Below, piece after piece: positions 21,895 to 32,936 of a DNA stretch of 64,000 nt. The stretch comes from Mytilus edulis (Eukaryota; Mollusca; Bivalvia; Mytilida; Mytilidae). The stretch is taken from positions 64,466,958 through 64,530,957 of the forward strand of contig NC_092357.1 in assembly GCF_963676685.1 (NCBI RefSeq). Direction: 5' to 3'. How positions within the stretch are numbered: position 1 is the stretch's first letter; every line of letters begins with the position of its first letter. A program made the position numbers and the translations under genes. The notes under the pieces were generated by a model, which was not told where the DNA came from, did no database searches, and saw only the letters and a list, made by a program, of their open reading frames with translations.

Positions 21895-24800
21895 TATTAG
21901 TGGAAGATATTAGCAGGCAAAATCGAGGGAATTGTGCAAATGATGATACAAGCATGAAAATTACCACAAAGCATCATTATTATATACTTTTAAAGAAACA
22001 ACTGCTGGCCATTAAAAAAAATTAGTTTTTCAAGATGGCCACCGCCGTTTTCTAAAATGGCTGTTTTTTTCAGTTTGAAAATACTGATTTTTTCTGGAAA
22101 ACTTTTCGTTTACCTTCTTTTAGTGAAAAACAGCTGTCAGGTTTGGTAGCTACCTTCTTTACATGTTAAAAATTCACTAGACATGAGTATTTGACACATA
22201 CAGGGTTTGCGCATGCGCGAAAATGTAACAAAATTCATTAAAAAATATTTTAACTATTTACTATAAAATAAGTGATTTGGGATTTTCAATGATATTATGA
22301 TTTGGTTTGATAACATTTTTCAAGGTTATGACACACATGATTTAACAATTTTGCGCATGCGCAAACTATTTATAGACATAATGAGTGATTTGTATGCACT
22401 ACCAGGGCAAACTGGTATAAATCGTAGTTCATCTCATTACTCTAAAAAGCAAGTAAGTGTAAAATCTATGATGCCACTGTTTAAAAACAAGCCAATTCAG
22501 TTGCAATGATCAGGTATTTGATGGATAAGACGGAAAATGTGGTTAAAACGAGAAAAATATCATTAGTAACGGCAGATCAGCCACTTTTGGTAATGGATAT
22601 TCAGTGGGAATTGCCTGATTTGTACAGAGAAGATAAGTTTATCGTCATGTAAGGTGGATTTCACATTGAAATGACTTGTCATAAAATTCTGGGTGATATA
22701 TTACGTGAAGGTAGATGGACACATGTATCATGTGTCCTCACTAAAACCATTATTGCAATACCTAGAACGGCATATTCTTGTATGTATGTTCAAATGTACC
22801 TAGGACTAGACACGCGTATCAGATAACTCTATGTGTTTTAGCTTGAAAGGTATATATCGGCTTAAGAAAGCTAAACACAGAAATTATAATCATGTCATGA
22901 CTCTGTGACGTTCAATGATTTGATAGACTGGCGTAAGAAAATATAGTCATCTCTACCACAGTTCAATTCCTGGCGTTCAATTATAAAATAAGAACTACTG
23001 TGAATTTGGTAGTATGCTTATTTCATGAGTCAGATTTTGTACAAACAGTCCATATAAAGCATGATACTGTATTCATTTAGGTATTGATCGTGTAACATAT
23101 TCTCGATCACGACCGACCTTCTCCGAGATATGGCTTCCCTTCTCTTAAGTCACCCACAGGTGGCAATTGATTTTGAAAATGATCATTTTACTGTACGTAA
23201 GACCAGAAAATATTTTTCTTATGACACAATTGATCAAACTAAAACAGAATAATGCAATTGTAAAGGGCGATTTGTTGTCATAGGTTTAACCGAAGACCTC
23301 ATTAAAACGTATTGATGGTAGCTAGACCAGAAGTCAGTAGACTATCAGATAAATTTGCAAGATCTAGTGGTTTGAGGCATTCTATAATAGATGAACGACT
23401 TAATGAACACACAAGGGTTTCTTTAAAAAGATCAAAGGCAAATAATTTGAAGATCGTTTGAAGCAAATACAAAACGAAGGAGAACCGGTTTCTTATAACC
23501 AGATTAAAAAGAACAACTCCTATTATGTCGGTAATATAAAACTGTAAACGTTTTTGTAAATAACAAAGCTAGAGCTCTTAGATATCTTTTCTAGACTTTT
23601 ATTTTTTGTCGCAGTGGACAAATTGATTGGAATATTTCTTAATCCATAAAGACAAACTGCTCCTTCGTTTTTGTCTTCGGATGTCATTTTAAACAGTGGT
23701 ATTAAATCGGTGCAAATGGATAAACTTGAAACATTTTGTAATTTGCAGATCCAAATTCTGACGCATTTATCGTTGATAGAGCAGCAATGGTTAATTCCAG
23801 GCCACCTTGTAGGGAATCAATATTGGATGATTTTGCAATTTTGTTATACGGCCTTAAATAAAATCTTGCATCGATAAGTATTCAAGAGTAGATATTGTGT
23901 TAGATTTACTAAATGAATCATTGAAAGGCTAGATGTGAGAAGACAAAAGTAGGGTTCTGGAGTAGTTTTCTCTATGAAGATGACAACGAAACGAAATTTT
24001 TCAAGTGTCTTGCCGACAGAATGCTTCTGTGGAGACTAATAAGGATACTTTCCAGCTACCCCTTGTAAGCATGGAGAAGCAGATATACGAATGTTTGTCC
24101 ATGTTCGGCCGGATTATGAAAATTGTTGTAGGATGGTAATTTAAGGTAGCACCGACACAGATGTAGTAGTATTAAGAATTGCAGCACTCCAAAAATATGG
24201 TAGAACCAACTGTGAATAGGTTTTGGCAGGAATGAAGACTTTTGATGGCTTCCTGTACGTGATATATCAAATGCGTTTGGTCCTCGTGTAGCTACTCTTC
24301 TTTTCATTCATACATTCAGTGCATGTGACACTAAGGGAATATGTCTGTTTTGATGACATAGGAAGTATTTCAACATGTAAGGGACGTACATATTTCTTTG
24401 CTGAAGTATAAAGACACATACAAGGACATAAAAGAAGTATTTGTTTGCATCATGTATGACAGAACAACATCACTATTTGCTGTTAACGAGGCACGATGTA
24501 AATTTTTACCCAGGAAGCAGCGGCATTGTGATGTAGTTCCGCCTACAAGAGGGTTTTTTTCGGAGCACATCCAAAGAGCAGCGTATCAAGGAGGATAAGT
24601 TTGGGCTCAGCCTGATTTATGTACCAATTCATGAACACTGGGGTTGAATGAAAGAAAAAATCGAGGACTTCTTCGGCTACCGTTAAAGTTGCATCCTCCT
24701 GTCGGTAACTTTTGAAATGAGGAGGCGAAAAATCCAGTTGTGTTGGTGACTGTAAATGCTACCGTTCTGTCCTTCCTTGTACGAGTTTTGTTATTGGCTA

Positions 24801-25752
24801 CTGTCCGATAATTTTTAAGATAACGAACCTGTCTTTCTAACAAAACTAGGCATTTAATCGTAACAAAGAATGTGATATCACTTGTTAAGTTGATGAAAAT
24901 TATAAAAAAATACATTTTCAAAAATTTTGCTGCCATTTTGAAACCGGAAATCACCCTTTTTTGTCATTTATGTGTTGTTTTTCCGTACTTTAGGAACTGT
25001 AATTTACGCTTAATAAAACCTTACATTGGATTATACCTATAACACAACTTTCAAAGATTTACAACTGGATATGACGCCATTTGCAAAATGATCGGTGGCC
25101 ATCTTGAAAAAATGGAAATTTTTGATGGCCAGCACCTGATTTCTTTTAATTAGCGTTTAGTCCACCTGTATACCAAATTTCATGCTTGTATTTCATGCTT
25201 GTGTTATTACTTGTTAAGGTGATGAAAATTATTAAAATATTTTTTACGTATTTGCATCTAATTTGGACCGGAAACCACTATTTTTCTTCAGTTATGTGTT
25301 GTTTTGTCGTACTAAGGAGCTGTTTTTAACGTTTTATCATATCTTACATTGAATTATACATAACACATCTTTCAAGGATTAAAACCCCTTGTAAAATTGC
25401 TTGAAAGTAAAAAAAATCAAAATTTTTGACTCGTTAGCCGACATTTTGAAACCGGAAGTCACCTTAAGTTACATTAATGTATTGTCCAGTCGTTATTTAT
25501 GAAATGTCATTTTCTTTTTATCAAATCTAACAATGGATTTTACATATAACACACCTTTCAAAGGATTAACAAATATTGGCTAATTTGTTATGACGCCATT
25601 TTCAAAATGTGTGGTGGCCATCTTGAAAAAATGATTATTTTTTCTGGCCAGCAGCGGATTTTTTATAAGTATCATTTAGTTAACCTTTATACCAAATTCC
25701 ATGCTTGTATCACGATTTGCACAATTATGTCCATAATATCTCCCACTATATT
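21895..25752 (+). mobile_element. decayed DNA transposon with long inverted repeats and an unnamed ORF family
   Basis: About 150 bp at 21895-22070 is inverted at 25590-25752 (shared blocks include GAGATATTA, AATTGTGCAAAT, TGATACAAGCATG and TTTTTCAAGATGGCCACC). Between them lies the pseudogene listed next. The right arm is itself partly duplicated: similar sequence begins near 24937, 25263 and 25447 (ACCGGAA.TCACC) and GCCATCTTGAAAAAATG occurs at about 25103 and 25617. No target-site duplication was found, so exact ends are approximate. I cannot assign it to a named superfamily. Confidence 0.6.
22297..24820 (+). pseudogene. broken transposon-encoded protein (GGxHIEM / HxxxxCDT / PPT family)
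   Basis: Across all three forward frames the following blocks occur in order: GINRSSSHYSKK (about 22416), MPLF with NSVAMIRYLMD (about 22470-22530), TADQPLLVMDIQWELPDLY with REDKF (22568-22645), GGFHIEMTCHKILGDIL (about 22655), DAFIVDRAAMVNS (about 23758), FLYEDDNETKFFKCLADRM (about 23975), FGPRVATLLFIHTFSACDT (about 24270), VPPTRGFFSEHIQRAAYQGG (about 24536) and a cysteine-rich end SSCVGDCKCYRS. I recall this order from long uncharacterised proteins that are multi-copy in bivalve and cnidarian genomes. Many stops and frameshifts make this copy dead. The function (possibly transposase) is inferred from the flanking inverted repeats. Confidence 0.6.
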
Positions 25753-26193
25753 GTTTCAAGAACACTCCGCCAAAATTTCAGGAAAAAAACAACGATCAAA
25801 TTTTTTCTGCACTTCCGAACACACGCAAAAATATGGTCAATTTCTTTATTTCGGATATAGCAATCTAAATCCGGAAAATGATGATTTGATTTAACCTTAA
25901 ACTGTTTCAGCATGTTGATGCCATGGATCAAAGGAACATTTTACAAAAAAAAAACGGTTAAGTTTCGTTCAAAAGTATTGTTACTTTCTTTAAAAGTCCT
26001 TATTTAGGAAGTTTCAGGGATTTTCTTCCAAATATGCAAATTTCGAACCAAATTACCTCAAAAAGTAAGTCATGAAGGTACTTTTTTCTTTGCATATTTG
26101 AAAAGTGCACATTGAAATTGACCTTCTATCAAAATTTTAAGAAAAAATCAACGCGGGATCTCTACTGTATCATATGCCTTTAAGACAAATTAC

Positions 26194-26493
26194 CTCCAAC
26201 GACATTGAGTTCAACTGATGAACTAGAATCCCTTCCAAATTCATTGACGGCAAAGCATTTATAAAGTCCTTCATCCGAATCTGTTGCGTAGAGTAATATT
26301 AGCGATGGATTTTCTGGCGTTATTCCTTCCGTATTAATGGTGCCGTTATGTATTACTGTTTTTATATCATTGAATTCTTTCTCCCAGTAAAGTTGGGTAG
26401 GAGGGGGATTACCGGTCACAACACATGCTATGTGTACCTTTTCGCCATAGTTAACTGGTGACAAACTCGTTGTGATACTGACAGATGGTAGCT
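26194..26493 (-). CDS. exon 13: Ig domain E2
   Basis: 100 codons; acceptor GTTTCAG, donor GGAG|GTAATT. It reads ELPSVSITTSLSPVNYGEKV, first cysteine in IACVVTGNPPP, LYWEKEFNDI, second cysteine in DEGLYKCFAVNEFG. It lies only about 200 bp after exon 12 and resembles it most in the tryptophan strand, so E1 and E2 probably arose by tandem duplication. The next recognised exon is 8.3 kb away, beyond a large decayed transposon. Confidence 0.88.
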
Positions 26494-26689
26494 CTGAAAC
26501 ATAACGAAGATTGAATTTAGGGGCTTAAATATATTCACTTCATTTCTGTACTACTTATCTAGTTTTTGATACATTTGTATCAGCAAAATTATAAACAGAA
26601 CCTTTAAAATGACTTAGAATTGACATTGAATAGTATATTTGAAAAGCAGATATGAGAACAAAAACAAAGAATCTTTAAAATACTCTTAC

Positions 26690-26989
26690 CACCAATGACC
26701 TCCAACCTTGTGGTTTCACTACAACCTGTGCCGACATCATTTATGGCTATACATCTGTAATTTCCTATATCTGATGTAGTGGTTGTCACTATAGTAATCG
26801 ATGGAGCATCTACAGAAATTCCTTGTATTCCTGTTGTTAAGTTATCTATGACTATGATCGAGCCGTTAAATTCTTTCTCCCAGTAAACATTTGTGACAAT
26901 GGGATCAGAAGTCATATTACAGAACATTGTAACAGTTTCTCCATACCCTGCTGTATAATTTGGTTTGATAACAGAGACCTTCGGCACAC
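26690..26989 (-). CDS. exon 12: Ig domain E1
   Basis: 100 codons; acceptor TTTTCAG, donor GGTG|GTAAGA. It reads GVPKVSVIKPNYTAGYGETV, first cysteine in MFCNMTS, NVYWEKEFNGS, second cysteine in DIGNYRCIAIND. An extra cysteine in GTGCSET lies on the last strand and could pair outside the core. Its VYWEKEFN core is shared with exon 13. Confidence 0.88.
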
Positions 26990-27705
26990 CTGAAAACAAA
27001 ATACGGATAATTACTTTTCATTGGACATTTGTGGCATAAGATGACTTTGAGGGATACAATTATAATTGTACACTATAATGACCATATTCGCTACAAACAA
27101 ATAAATGTAAAAACAAAGAAGAAATATGCCAAGAAATAATACGCTTAATACAAAACTAAACAGGTTATTCATTTTTATTTTTGATTGAAACGCGTGTCTT
27201 ACAAATAAAACTTGTCTCCTGTTAGATTTGATGTGGGTCACAAAGAGCCAACATTGATTCTGACACATTGACGTTGATAAATTTCATACGGTGAATGGGT
27301 CTAACGTGGTCTTTATCATTTGTGTATAGTCATTCTGATATTTAGCATTGTTATAAAGCGGGAGGTTTTGGCTAGTTATTTAACAAAGTTCAACGCAACT
27401 TGTTTTCTTAAAATGTCCATTACCAAATCAGGAAAGTGGTAGTTTGTTTCTATGTATGATGCGTTTGTTTTTGTTGCACATCAGTGTTCGTTTTGTTCCT
27501 TTGTGATCCTCTTCTTGATGATTTGTTTCCACCTGTTTTAGGTTGGCAACCCGGATTTGATTTCTCTCCATCAATGTATGACTTTTGAACACCGATAAAC
27601 TACTGCCGCTTGTTTTCATAATTTCTCACAATGATCACAGTCATCTTAATTTTCCTTTTTTAATATTGGAAATTCCTGCAACATTTGCAACAAATGACAT
27701 TTAAA

Positions 27706-27785
27706 TATGAGCGTCACTGGTTAGTCTTGTATAGACGAAACGCGCGTCTAGCGTACTAATTTATAATCCTGGTACTTTTGATAAC
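27706..27785 (-). repeat. dispersed hairpin motif copy
   Basis: GAGCGTCACTGGTTAGTCTT then TAGACGAAACGCGCGTCTA, then CCTGGTACTTTTGATAACT. Same orientation as 10111-10195, within the intron between exons 11 and 12. Confidence 0.6.
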
Positions 27786-27789
27786 TATA

Positions 27790-28400
27790 GAACGTATTGA
27801 AAAACTATAGCGAATAAAATATTGAAAAAAAGCAAAACAAGAAAAAGGAAAACAGAAATACCGAACTAAAAGACAAATAAATGGAAGGTCAATAAAACAC
27901 GGACTAAAATAGACGTTATCAAATGAATAGTAAAACCAACAACATAATATATAGATATAGGAACTGTTATGTGGGTGCCAATGAGACAACTTTCCATCCA
28001 AATAACAATTTATAAAAGTAAACCATTATAGTTCAATGTATGGCCTTCAACAAGGAGCATTGGCTCACATCGAACAACAAGCTATAAAGGGCCCCAAAAT
28101 CACCAGTGTAAAACCATTCAAACGGGAAAATCAACGGTCTAATATATGCCACCAATAGGTCTGAAACGCAGATGGAAAAAAAACCGCACAAGGAGAAGTT
28201 GGCCCCTAGATAAAATTGTGAGCTAGTTCAGTGAAAATAAAAGTCACACAAAACCCCGAAACATATAAATGAACTAAAGTTAATAAAAACATACCATTCT
28301 AACTAAGGCCAGAGGCACCTAATTTAGACATGCAAAAAATTGCGGCTTGGTTAAATATGTTTCGTGAGATCCAACCCTCTTCCTATACCTCTAGTCAATG
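27790..28400 (-). repeat. dispersed repeats in the intron between exons 11 and 12
   Basis: 27962-28080 is an inverted copy of the CATACCACATC repeat (GGGTGCCAATGAGACAACTT...CCTTCAACAAGGAGC). 28290-28400 is an inverted copy of part of 6960-7090 (AGGCACCTAATTTAGACATG...GAGATCCAACCCTCTTCCTA). 27430-27610, just to the left, is another dispersed family shared with 2750-2900. Confidence 0.55.
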
Positions 28401-28444
28401 TAAAATAATGAAACACATATCAAACCTGAATATATGAGTATTAC

Positions 28445-28756
28445 CTCCAGTAATAATAACATGTATTGGTCTACTTTGTCCTGTTTCGATATCATTTTTA
28501 GCGTAAAAGGTGTAGATTCCAGATTCGGAGGATGTCACATTCAAAATAGTGAGTGATGGCATTTGTATTGTGCTTCCGTTTATCCCGTCCGTTTCTTCTG
28601 AAATCTTTGTTATTACACCGTTATTGTTAAACTGCCAATATACCTCAGAAACAGGATTTAGTTCCGTTGTTCGAACTGAACTTGCAATTGTGAGAGGACT
28701 GCCATCTTTCACAAAATATTGGTTTGATTGAATGTTTACTTTAGGATGATTCTGGT
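28445..28756 (-). CDS. exon 11: Ig domain D, lacking both canonical cysteines
   Basis: 104 codons after a CATTGTAG acceptor; donor GGAG|GTAATA. The framework is that of an Ig domain: VSEVYWQFNN for the tryptophan strand, PSLTILNVTSSESGIY, and ARP-like IHVIITGG at the end. However, the first cysteine position reads LTIASSVRT and the second reads GIYTFYAKND, so both are replaced. The frame is open and splice sites are good, so this is a cysteine-less domain in a live gene, not a pseudoexon. Ig folds without the core disulphide are known. Confidence 0.82.
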
Positions 28757-29256
28757 CTACAATGAAATATTGTCACTGTTTTACTGTGTGTAAGATAATC
28801 CTAATTTGTCAAACATAAATGATTGTAAGTTGTCACGATAAGCTTTTTCTTGAAAATCTTTATAAGTGAAAGTCTTACAAAGCGATAATTAAAAATGCCA
28901 GCATTACATTTCATCAATCCATTATACATGTAATATAAAGATGATGAAGTATTATTCCTTTCAAGCATGAAAATCTTACTTCTGCACTGATTCGAACATC
29001 AACTGTCCGAAGACGATTTCATCAACATGTGTTTCTCGTTTGTTTATAGCATGAGTGTACTGCTTCTCTTTTCAATTTGACAAACACGAAATCCAAAAAC
29101 ACGATAATGTGGTTAGATGAAACTCCTCATATTGTTTATCTTTCTTTACTTCTCATACTATCATGTATTTAGCTTAAAAGAATGTAGAGTAATTCAACAG
29201 ATGATTAACATGATAATAACAGCTATATTATTTAGACCCCAAGAATGAAATCTTAC

Positions 29257-29571
29257 CTCCATATATAGTGACATTAACAGGTTTGCTTTTACCAGTACCG
29301 AGTACATTTTCTGCAAAACAGATGTACTGTCCTGAGTCACTGGATGATGCATTATCAAGAACCAGTAATGCTACAGACTCTGAGTGTGTTTCGCCTTCAT
29401 CAGACTCTCTGTATGTTTCTCCCAGATGCCAAGTTGTAGTAACACCATTCGATACGCTTTCCCAATATACATTAAAATGTGTCGGAACAGATGTAATGTT
29501 ACATTTAAGTGTAATGTTACTACCACGGCTAGCATTGAATGGTCCTGGTTCAAGGTGCACAACGGGAATAT
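29257..29571 (-). CDS. exon 10: Ig domain A2
   Basis: 105 codons between GCCTTTTAG and GGAG|GTAAGA. It reads IPVVHLEPGPFNASRGSNIT, first cysteine in LKCNITS, FNVYW, second cysteine in DSGQYICFAEN. The EPGPFN and HFNVYW segments make it the sister of A1. An acidic insertion (ESDEGETHSES) lies before strand E. Sequons NAS, NIT and NVT are present. Confidence 0.88.
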
Positions 29572-30333
29572 CTAAAAGGCAAAAACAAAATTGCAGAAAA
29601 CTTATATGTGATCAGAATGAAAGAAGAATACAAAAGGGCGGTTTTGTTATTGAATGCAGATAAAAGAAAAAAGAATCACATTTGCATACCCTAATTTTAA
29701 TTTTTGGATTTGTGTATTTGCATGATATGTTATATAGAAAAAAATATCTCTTATTTGTGCGCGATTGTGTGATGATTGATGCTTAAAATGTTTGACGTGT
29801 CCCAAATGATTATGTCAATATTTCTGAATCAGGCGCGCTCATTCCATATTTTATACAAGTGCATACATGAATAACTTCCTCAGGTTTACGATAGACGCAT
29901 CCTTTGATATTATGCGTTGATATATACATAGTTTCTTCGATCAAAACGTTAATGGTCGATACACGAGGCGTCTGAATAGTAAGGAATATTTCTTTCACAG
30001 ATGACGAAGAATATGTTACAATTGCCATAACTGCAGTTTTGTGCTCTTTTAAGTGGGTGTGACATGCAGAATAAGACTTATTACCGAGTTTTATACAAAA
30101 TGAGCAACATCTTCTTGCGATCAATATTTGTTTTGTTTTCTAGGGTCCTTGTTGACTTTTGTTATTTGTCATTACTCCGTTATGCACTGTTATTGTAGTT
30201 TTCCTGACTTTTTATACCACTTTTGTTTCTTTTTATTATTCCATTTACAAAGTAAAATCATAAAAATACTGAACTATATATATATTTGACTACTTTGTCA
30301 AAAGATTTGCTAGCAGATTTATTAATTACTAAC
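29572..30333. other. intron 9; minus-strand open frame of 104 codons of unknown nature
   Basis: A frame at 29810-30124 begins RRCCSFCIKLGNKSYSACH and includes several C and H residues, but it has no splice sites in phase with the Ig gene and part of its sequence looks like dispersed mussel repeat. I do not treat it as an exon. Confidence 0.3.
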
Positions 30334-30687
30334 CGCCGATTATTTTCAAATCAAGGTACGGACTCGATCCAAATGAAAACTGATTTGTAGCTGAACAAAT
30401 GTACGAACCATCATCTCTGAAGTTAAGCGATCTTATTTCCAGAAAAAAGCGGTCCATTTTAAAACCATCTTTTTCTGGAATTGTTACAGAATGATTACTT
30501 AATGTGACGTGGCCATATCCATAATATGAAGGCTGTACAGGAACGCTAATACCGCTCTGATTAGATTTAAACCAGGTTACGTTTACAGGTCCAAATTTTG
30601 TTTCGTATGTGACGCTGCAGTGAAGTGTTACATGTGAACCATATACTTCTGTGTAGTTAGTTTTGCTACAGTTGACCACTATATCTC
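30334..30687 (-). CDS. exon 9: Ig domain C3
   Basis: 118 codons after AACTTTTTTCAG; donor GGCG|GTTAGT. It reads GDIVVNCSKTNYTEVYGSHV, with the paired cysteines in LHCSVTY and DDGSYICSATNQ, and tryptophan in VNVTWFK. An additional cysteine in VNCSK near the N-terminal edge replaces a serine or threonine of the sister domains and could form a non-standard or intermolecular disulphide. It ends the threefold B-C block. Confidence 0.88.
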
Positions 30688-31162
30688 CTGAAAAAAGTTT
30701 TGAATTCTATATTGCTAAATTCTTCAGACATTGCGTGTTTAAAACATTTGATCAGTTGTCTTATATTTAAACCTTGACATGAAATTGGACACAAATTACA
30801 TTTATCATTATTTAGAAGAAGAAAAAACAGCTAAAATTTAACAAAAAAAGCACGATATTATACAGAATGCGTGCGGTCAAACATGCTAGTTGGTGATCAA
30901 TCCTCCCGCTAATCCGGGGACAGTGGTGCAACAGAACGATAAAAGAACTGAACAAAACAATAAACAAATATTACATATGATCAACAGTATCAAACGAATT
31001 AAACTATATTATAATCCATATCAAAACTTTGGTTTAGCGATTAATGAATTAGCAACGGTTATTGTAATGCACCGGGGAAGTAATGAATATACACATTTAT
31101 GTGTGATTTGCATCATGTATAACTTAACAACAAAACGCATGTCTCAAACATATATGCATTTG

Positions 31163-31321
31163 TAAAATTATTGTAATACGGACAAAATTATCAATCAAAT
31201 TTATATTATAATAAAGTTTCCAAAAAAATAAGGATTGGAAGAGATGAACTTATGTGTATTTGGCAAAAAAAATCCGTTGTAAATTTTGGTTTATAATTTT
31301 GTCCATATTACAATAATTTTA
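31163..31321. mobile_element. 159-bp MITE with 29-bp terminal inverted repeats
   Basis: TAAAATTATTGTAATACGGA... at 31163-31191 is inverted at 31293-31321 with a single mismatch over 29 bases. The interior is AT-rich and non-coding. Ends starting with TA would suit a Tc1/mariner-type MITE, but no clear duplication beyond TA is visible. It lies in the intron after exon 8. Confidence 0.7.
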
Positions 31322-31410
31322 CCGATTTATGCGCGTTTTTTTTCATGCAAACATGATTTTATATACGGATGCAATTTTCAAGCAACGTCTACTACTAACA
31401 GTTACCATAC

Positions 31411-31710
31411 CCCCTACTACTGTCAAAGTGGTTACTTGGCTGCTACCAATTCCAACGAAATTAACAGCAAAGCACATATACTGTCCTGCATCATTTGTCG
31501 ATACCTGAGTGATGTTCAATGATGGAGAAGTATCCGTTGCGCCGTCATAACCAGGACTGGAAGATGTTATATTTGTTACTGTACCATTAGATAGTTTTTG
31601 CCAGTATACAGCGTGATGATCTGGTACAGAAGTGATCATACATTCTAGTACAAAATGCCTACCACTCCCTGTGCTATAGTTCAAATTTGGAATTGTAACA
31701 TTTGGAATAC
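31411..31710 (-). CDS. exon 8: Ig domain B3
   Basis: 100 codons; acceptor CATGTTACAG, donor GGGG|GTATGG. It opens IPNVTIPNLNYSTGSGRHF and has cysteines in LECMITS and DAGQYMCFAVN and tryptophan in AVYWQK. It is the third B-type domain, 2.75 kb from B2, and slightly more diverged in the first strands. Sequons NVT, NGT and NIT are kept. A 159-bp inverted-repeat element lies about 90 bp downstream in the intron. Confidence 0.9.
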
Positions 31711-32111
31711 CTGTAACATGCAATAACTGACAATTTTATGTATTTATTCCATGTTGAAACAAACAATCCATTTAAGTTAATACTAATTCAACAATAGATG
31801 GAAATGTAATCGGTTTTGTACCGTTTAAAAATATATCTATCAATTGTAATGAATATTATAATACTAGGAATTAATCTAAACGTTAAATGTTTTATTTCTG
31901 TCATACATATTTTTCAGTTACATATTTATTTTCTTTTGAAAGTCACAAATGGTGTTGTCCTAACTCTAATAAAATCATTATATCTTGTAAATGGAAACGA
32001 CTAATAGTAATTCTGAATCAAACACAGCTTGATCGATTTCATAAAATTATCGTTAGAAATTGTCTAAATAGTTATCAAATGTACCCGGCTTAAATTTTTA
32101 TAGGCTTAATA

Positions 32112-32160
32112 CGACAGACGCGCGTTTCGTCTACATAAGACTCATCAGTGACGCTCAGAT
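32112..32160 (+). repeat. dispersed hairpin motif copy
   Basis: GACAGACGCGCGTTTCGTCT followed by ACATAAGACTCATCAGTGACG: the most consensus-like of the six copies in this window. It lies just upstream of the SINE at 32222. Confidence 0.6.
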
Positions 32161-32221
32161 CACTATGAAAAGATGCATTGTAAGTAAGTGTTGATTTATC
32201 CCATAATGATGGTACGAGTAT

Positions 32222-32488
32222 ACTATACTTTTTACGGGGCCTCGGTCTAAGTAGTTACTATTGTAATCACTAGCCGGTCAACACTGAGGTTGTGAGTTCG
32301 AAATCCGCTCTTACGAGTGCACTAGACTCAAATCTTAATTGAAAAGGAATGTCAGTTTTCCTATCGAAGGTCGGTGGTTTTCTCCAAACACTCTGGATTC
32401 CTCCACCAATAAAATCTGGCTGCCACGATTTAGTTTAAATGAGGTGCTTAAATGCGGCGTTAAAACACAAAAAAATCTAAAATCAAAT
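32222..32488 (+). mobile_element. MetaSINE-type SINE
   Basis: A tRNA-like head contains a B-box-like GAGTTCGAAATCC (32294-32306). The body holds a 35-bp segment at 32373-32407, starting GGTGGTTTTCTCC and ending GATTCCTCCACC, which I recognise as the conserved Meta-domain of the MetaSINE superfamily described from bivalves and other animals. The 3' part (CTGGCTGCCACGATTTAG, GGCGTTAAAACAC) ends in an A-rich tail. It is in the intron between exons 7 and 8, opposite to the gene. Confidence 0.7.
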
Positions 32489-32687
32489 CTATACTTTTAC
32501 ATTACGACTGTTCAAAAAACAAAACGTCTATCATTACTGTTTCAAAAGTTTAGAAGTGTTTGTTATATGTTTTTTTCTCACTGTTAAATATGCTATTTGG
32601 ATGCAGATAAGATTGAATATGACAAAATCACATTATTAATTTAATATGATTATTTTATAATTACTTACATCCACTTTATCTGATCTT

Positions 32688-32735
32688 TGGTGGATAGTTG
32701 CCTCATTGGCAATCATACCACACCTCCTTATATTT
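32688..32735 (+). repeat. short repeat copy in a duplicated intron (copy 1)
   Basis: GTTGCCTCATTGGCAATCAT followed by ACCACACCTCC. The flanks (TTTATAATTACTTACATCC to the left, ATCAGGAACGGCC... to the right) match those of the copy at 35006-35052, so it was carried by the exon-cassette duplication rather than inserted twice. Confidence 0.65.
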
Positions 32736-32936
32736 ATATCATAGCTAGTATGAACTTATTGACATACGTAACATAATTTATTGTTTGTATATGTATCTTC
32801 ATCAGGAACGGCCAATCATTTTAAAGTGAGGATATGTGAATACATGAATAATTACACGAAATCCGTCTCATGATAGGTATGTGTGTGTGTGTGTGTGATG
32901 TGAAGCACTTGTAGTTTTCATCAGTTTATTACTTGC

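Larger units (their letters stand above)
17886..26193. other. large intron of the Ig gene, filled with transposon remains
   Basis: No Ig exon was found between exon 13 and exon 14. The intron contains a Mutator-like fragment near 18.8-19.2 kb, a tRNA-like SINE head at 19.56-19.65 kb, repeat fragments at 20.7 and 21.3 kb, and the 21.9-25.8 kb transposon. 17220-17530 and 17900-18560 show nothing I can identify. Confidence 0.5.

Noticed and set aside
29268..29663. 131-codon + strand frame
   Set aside because: Antisense shadow of Ig exon 10.
29810..30124. 104-codon minus-strand frame rich in C and H
   Set aside because: Considered as an exon or zinc-finger piece, but no phase 1 splice sites and part of it looks like dispersed repeat.
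32339..32587. 82-codon + strand frame
   Set aside because: Translation of the SINE body and its flank.
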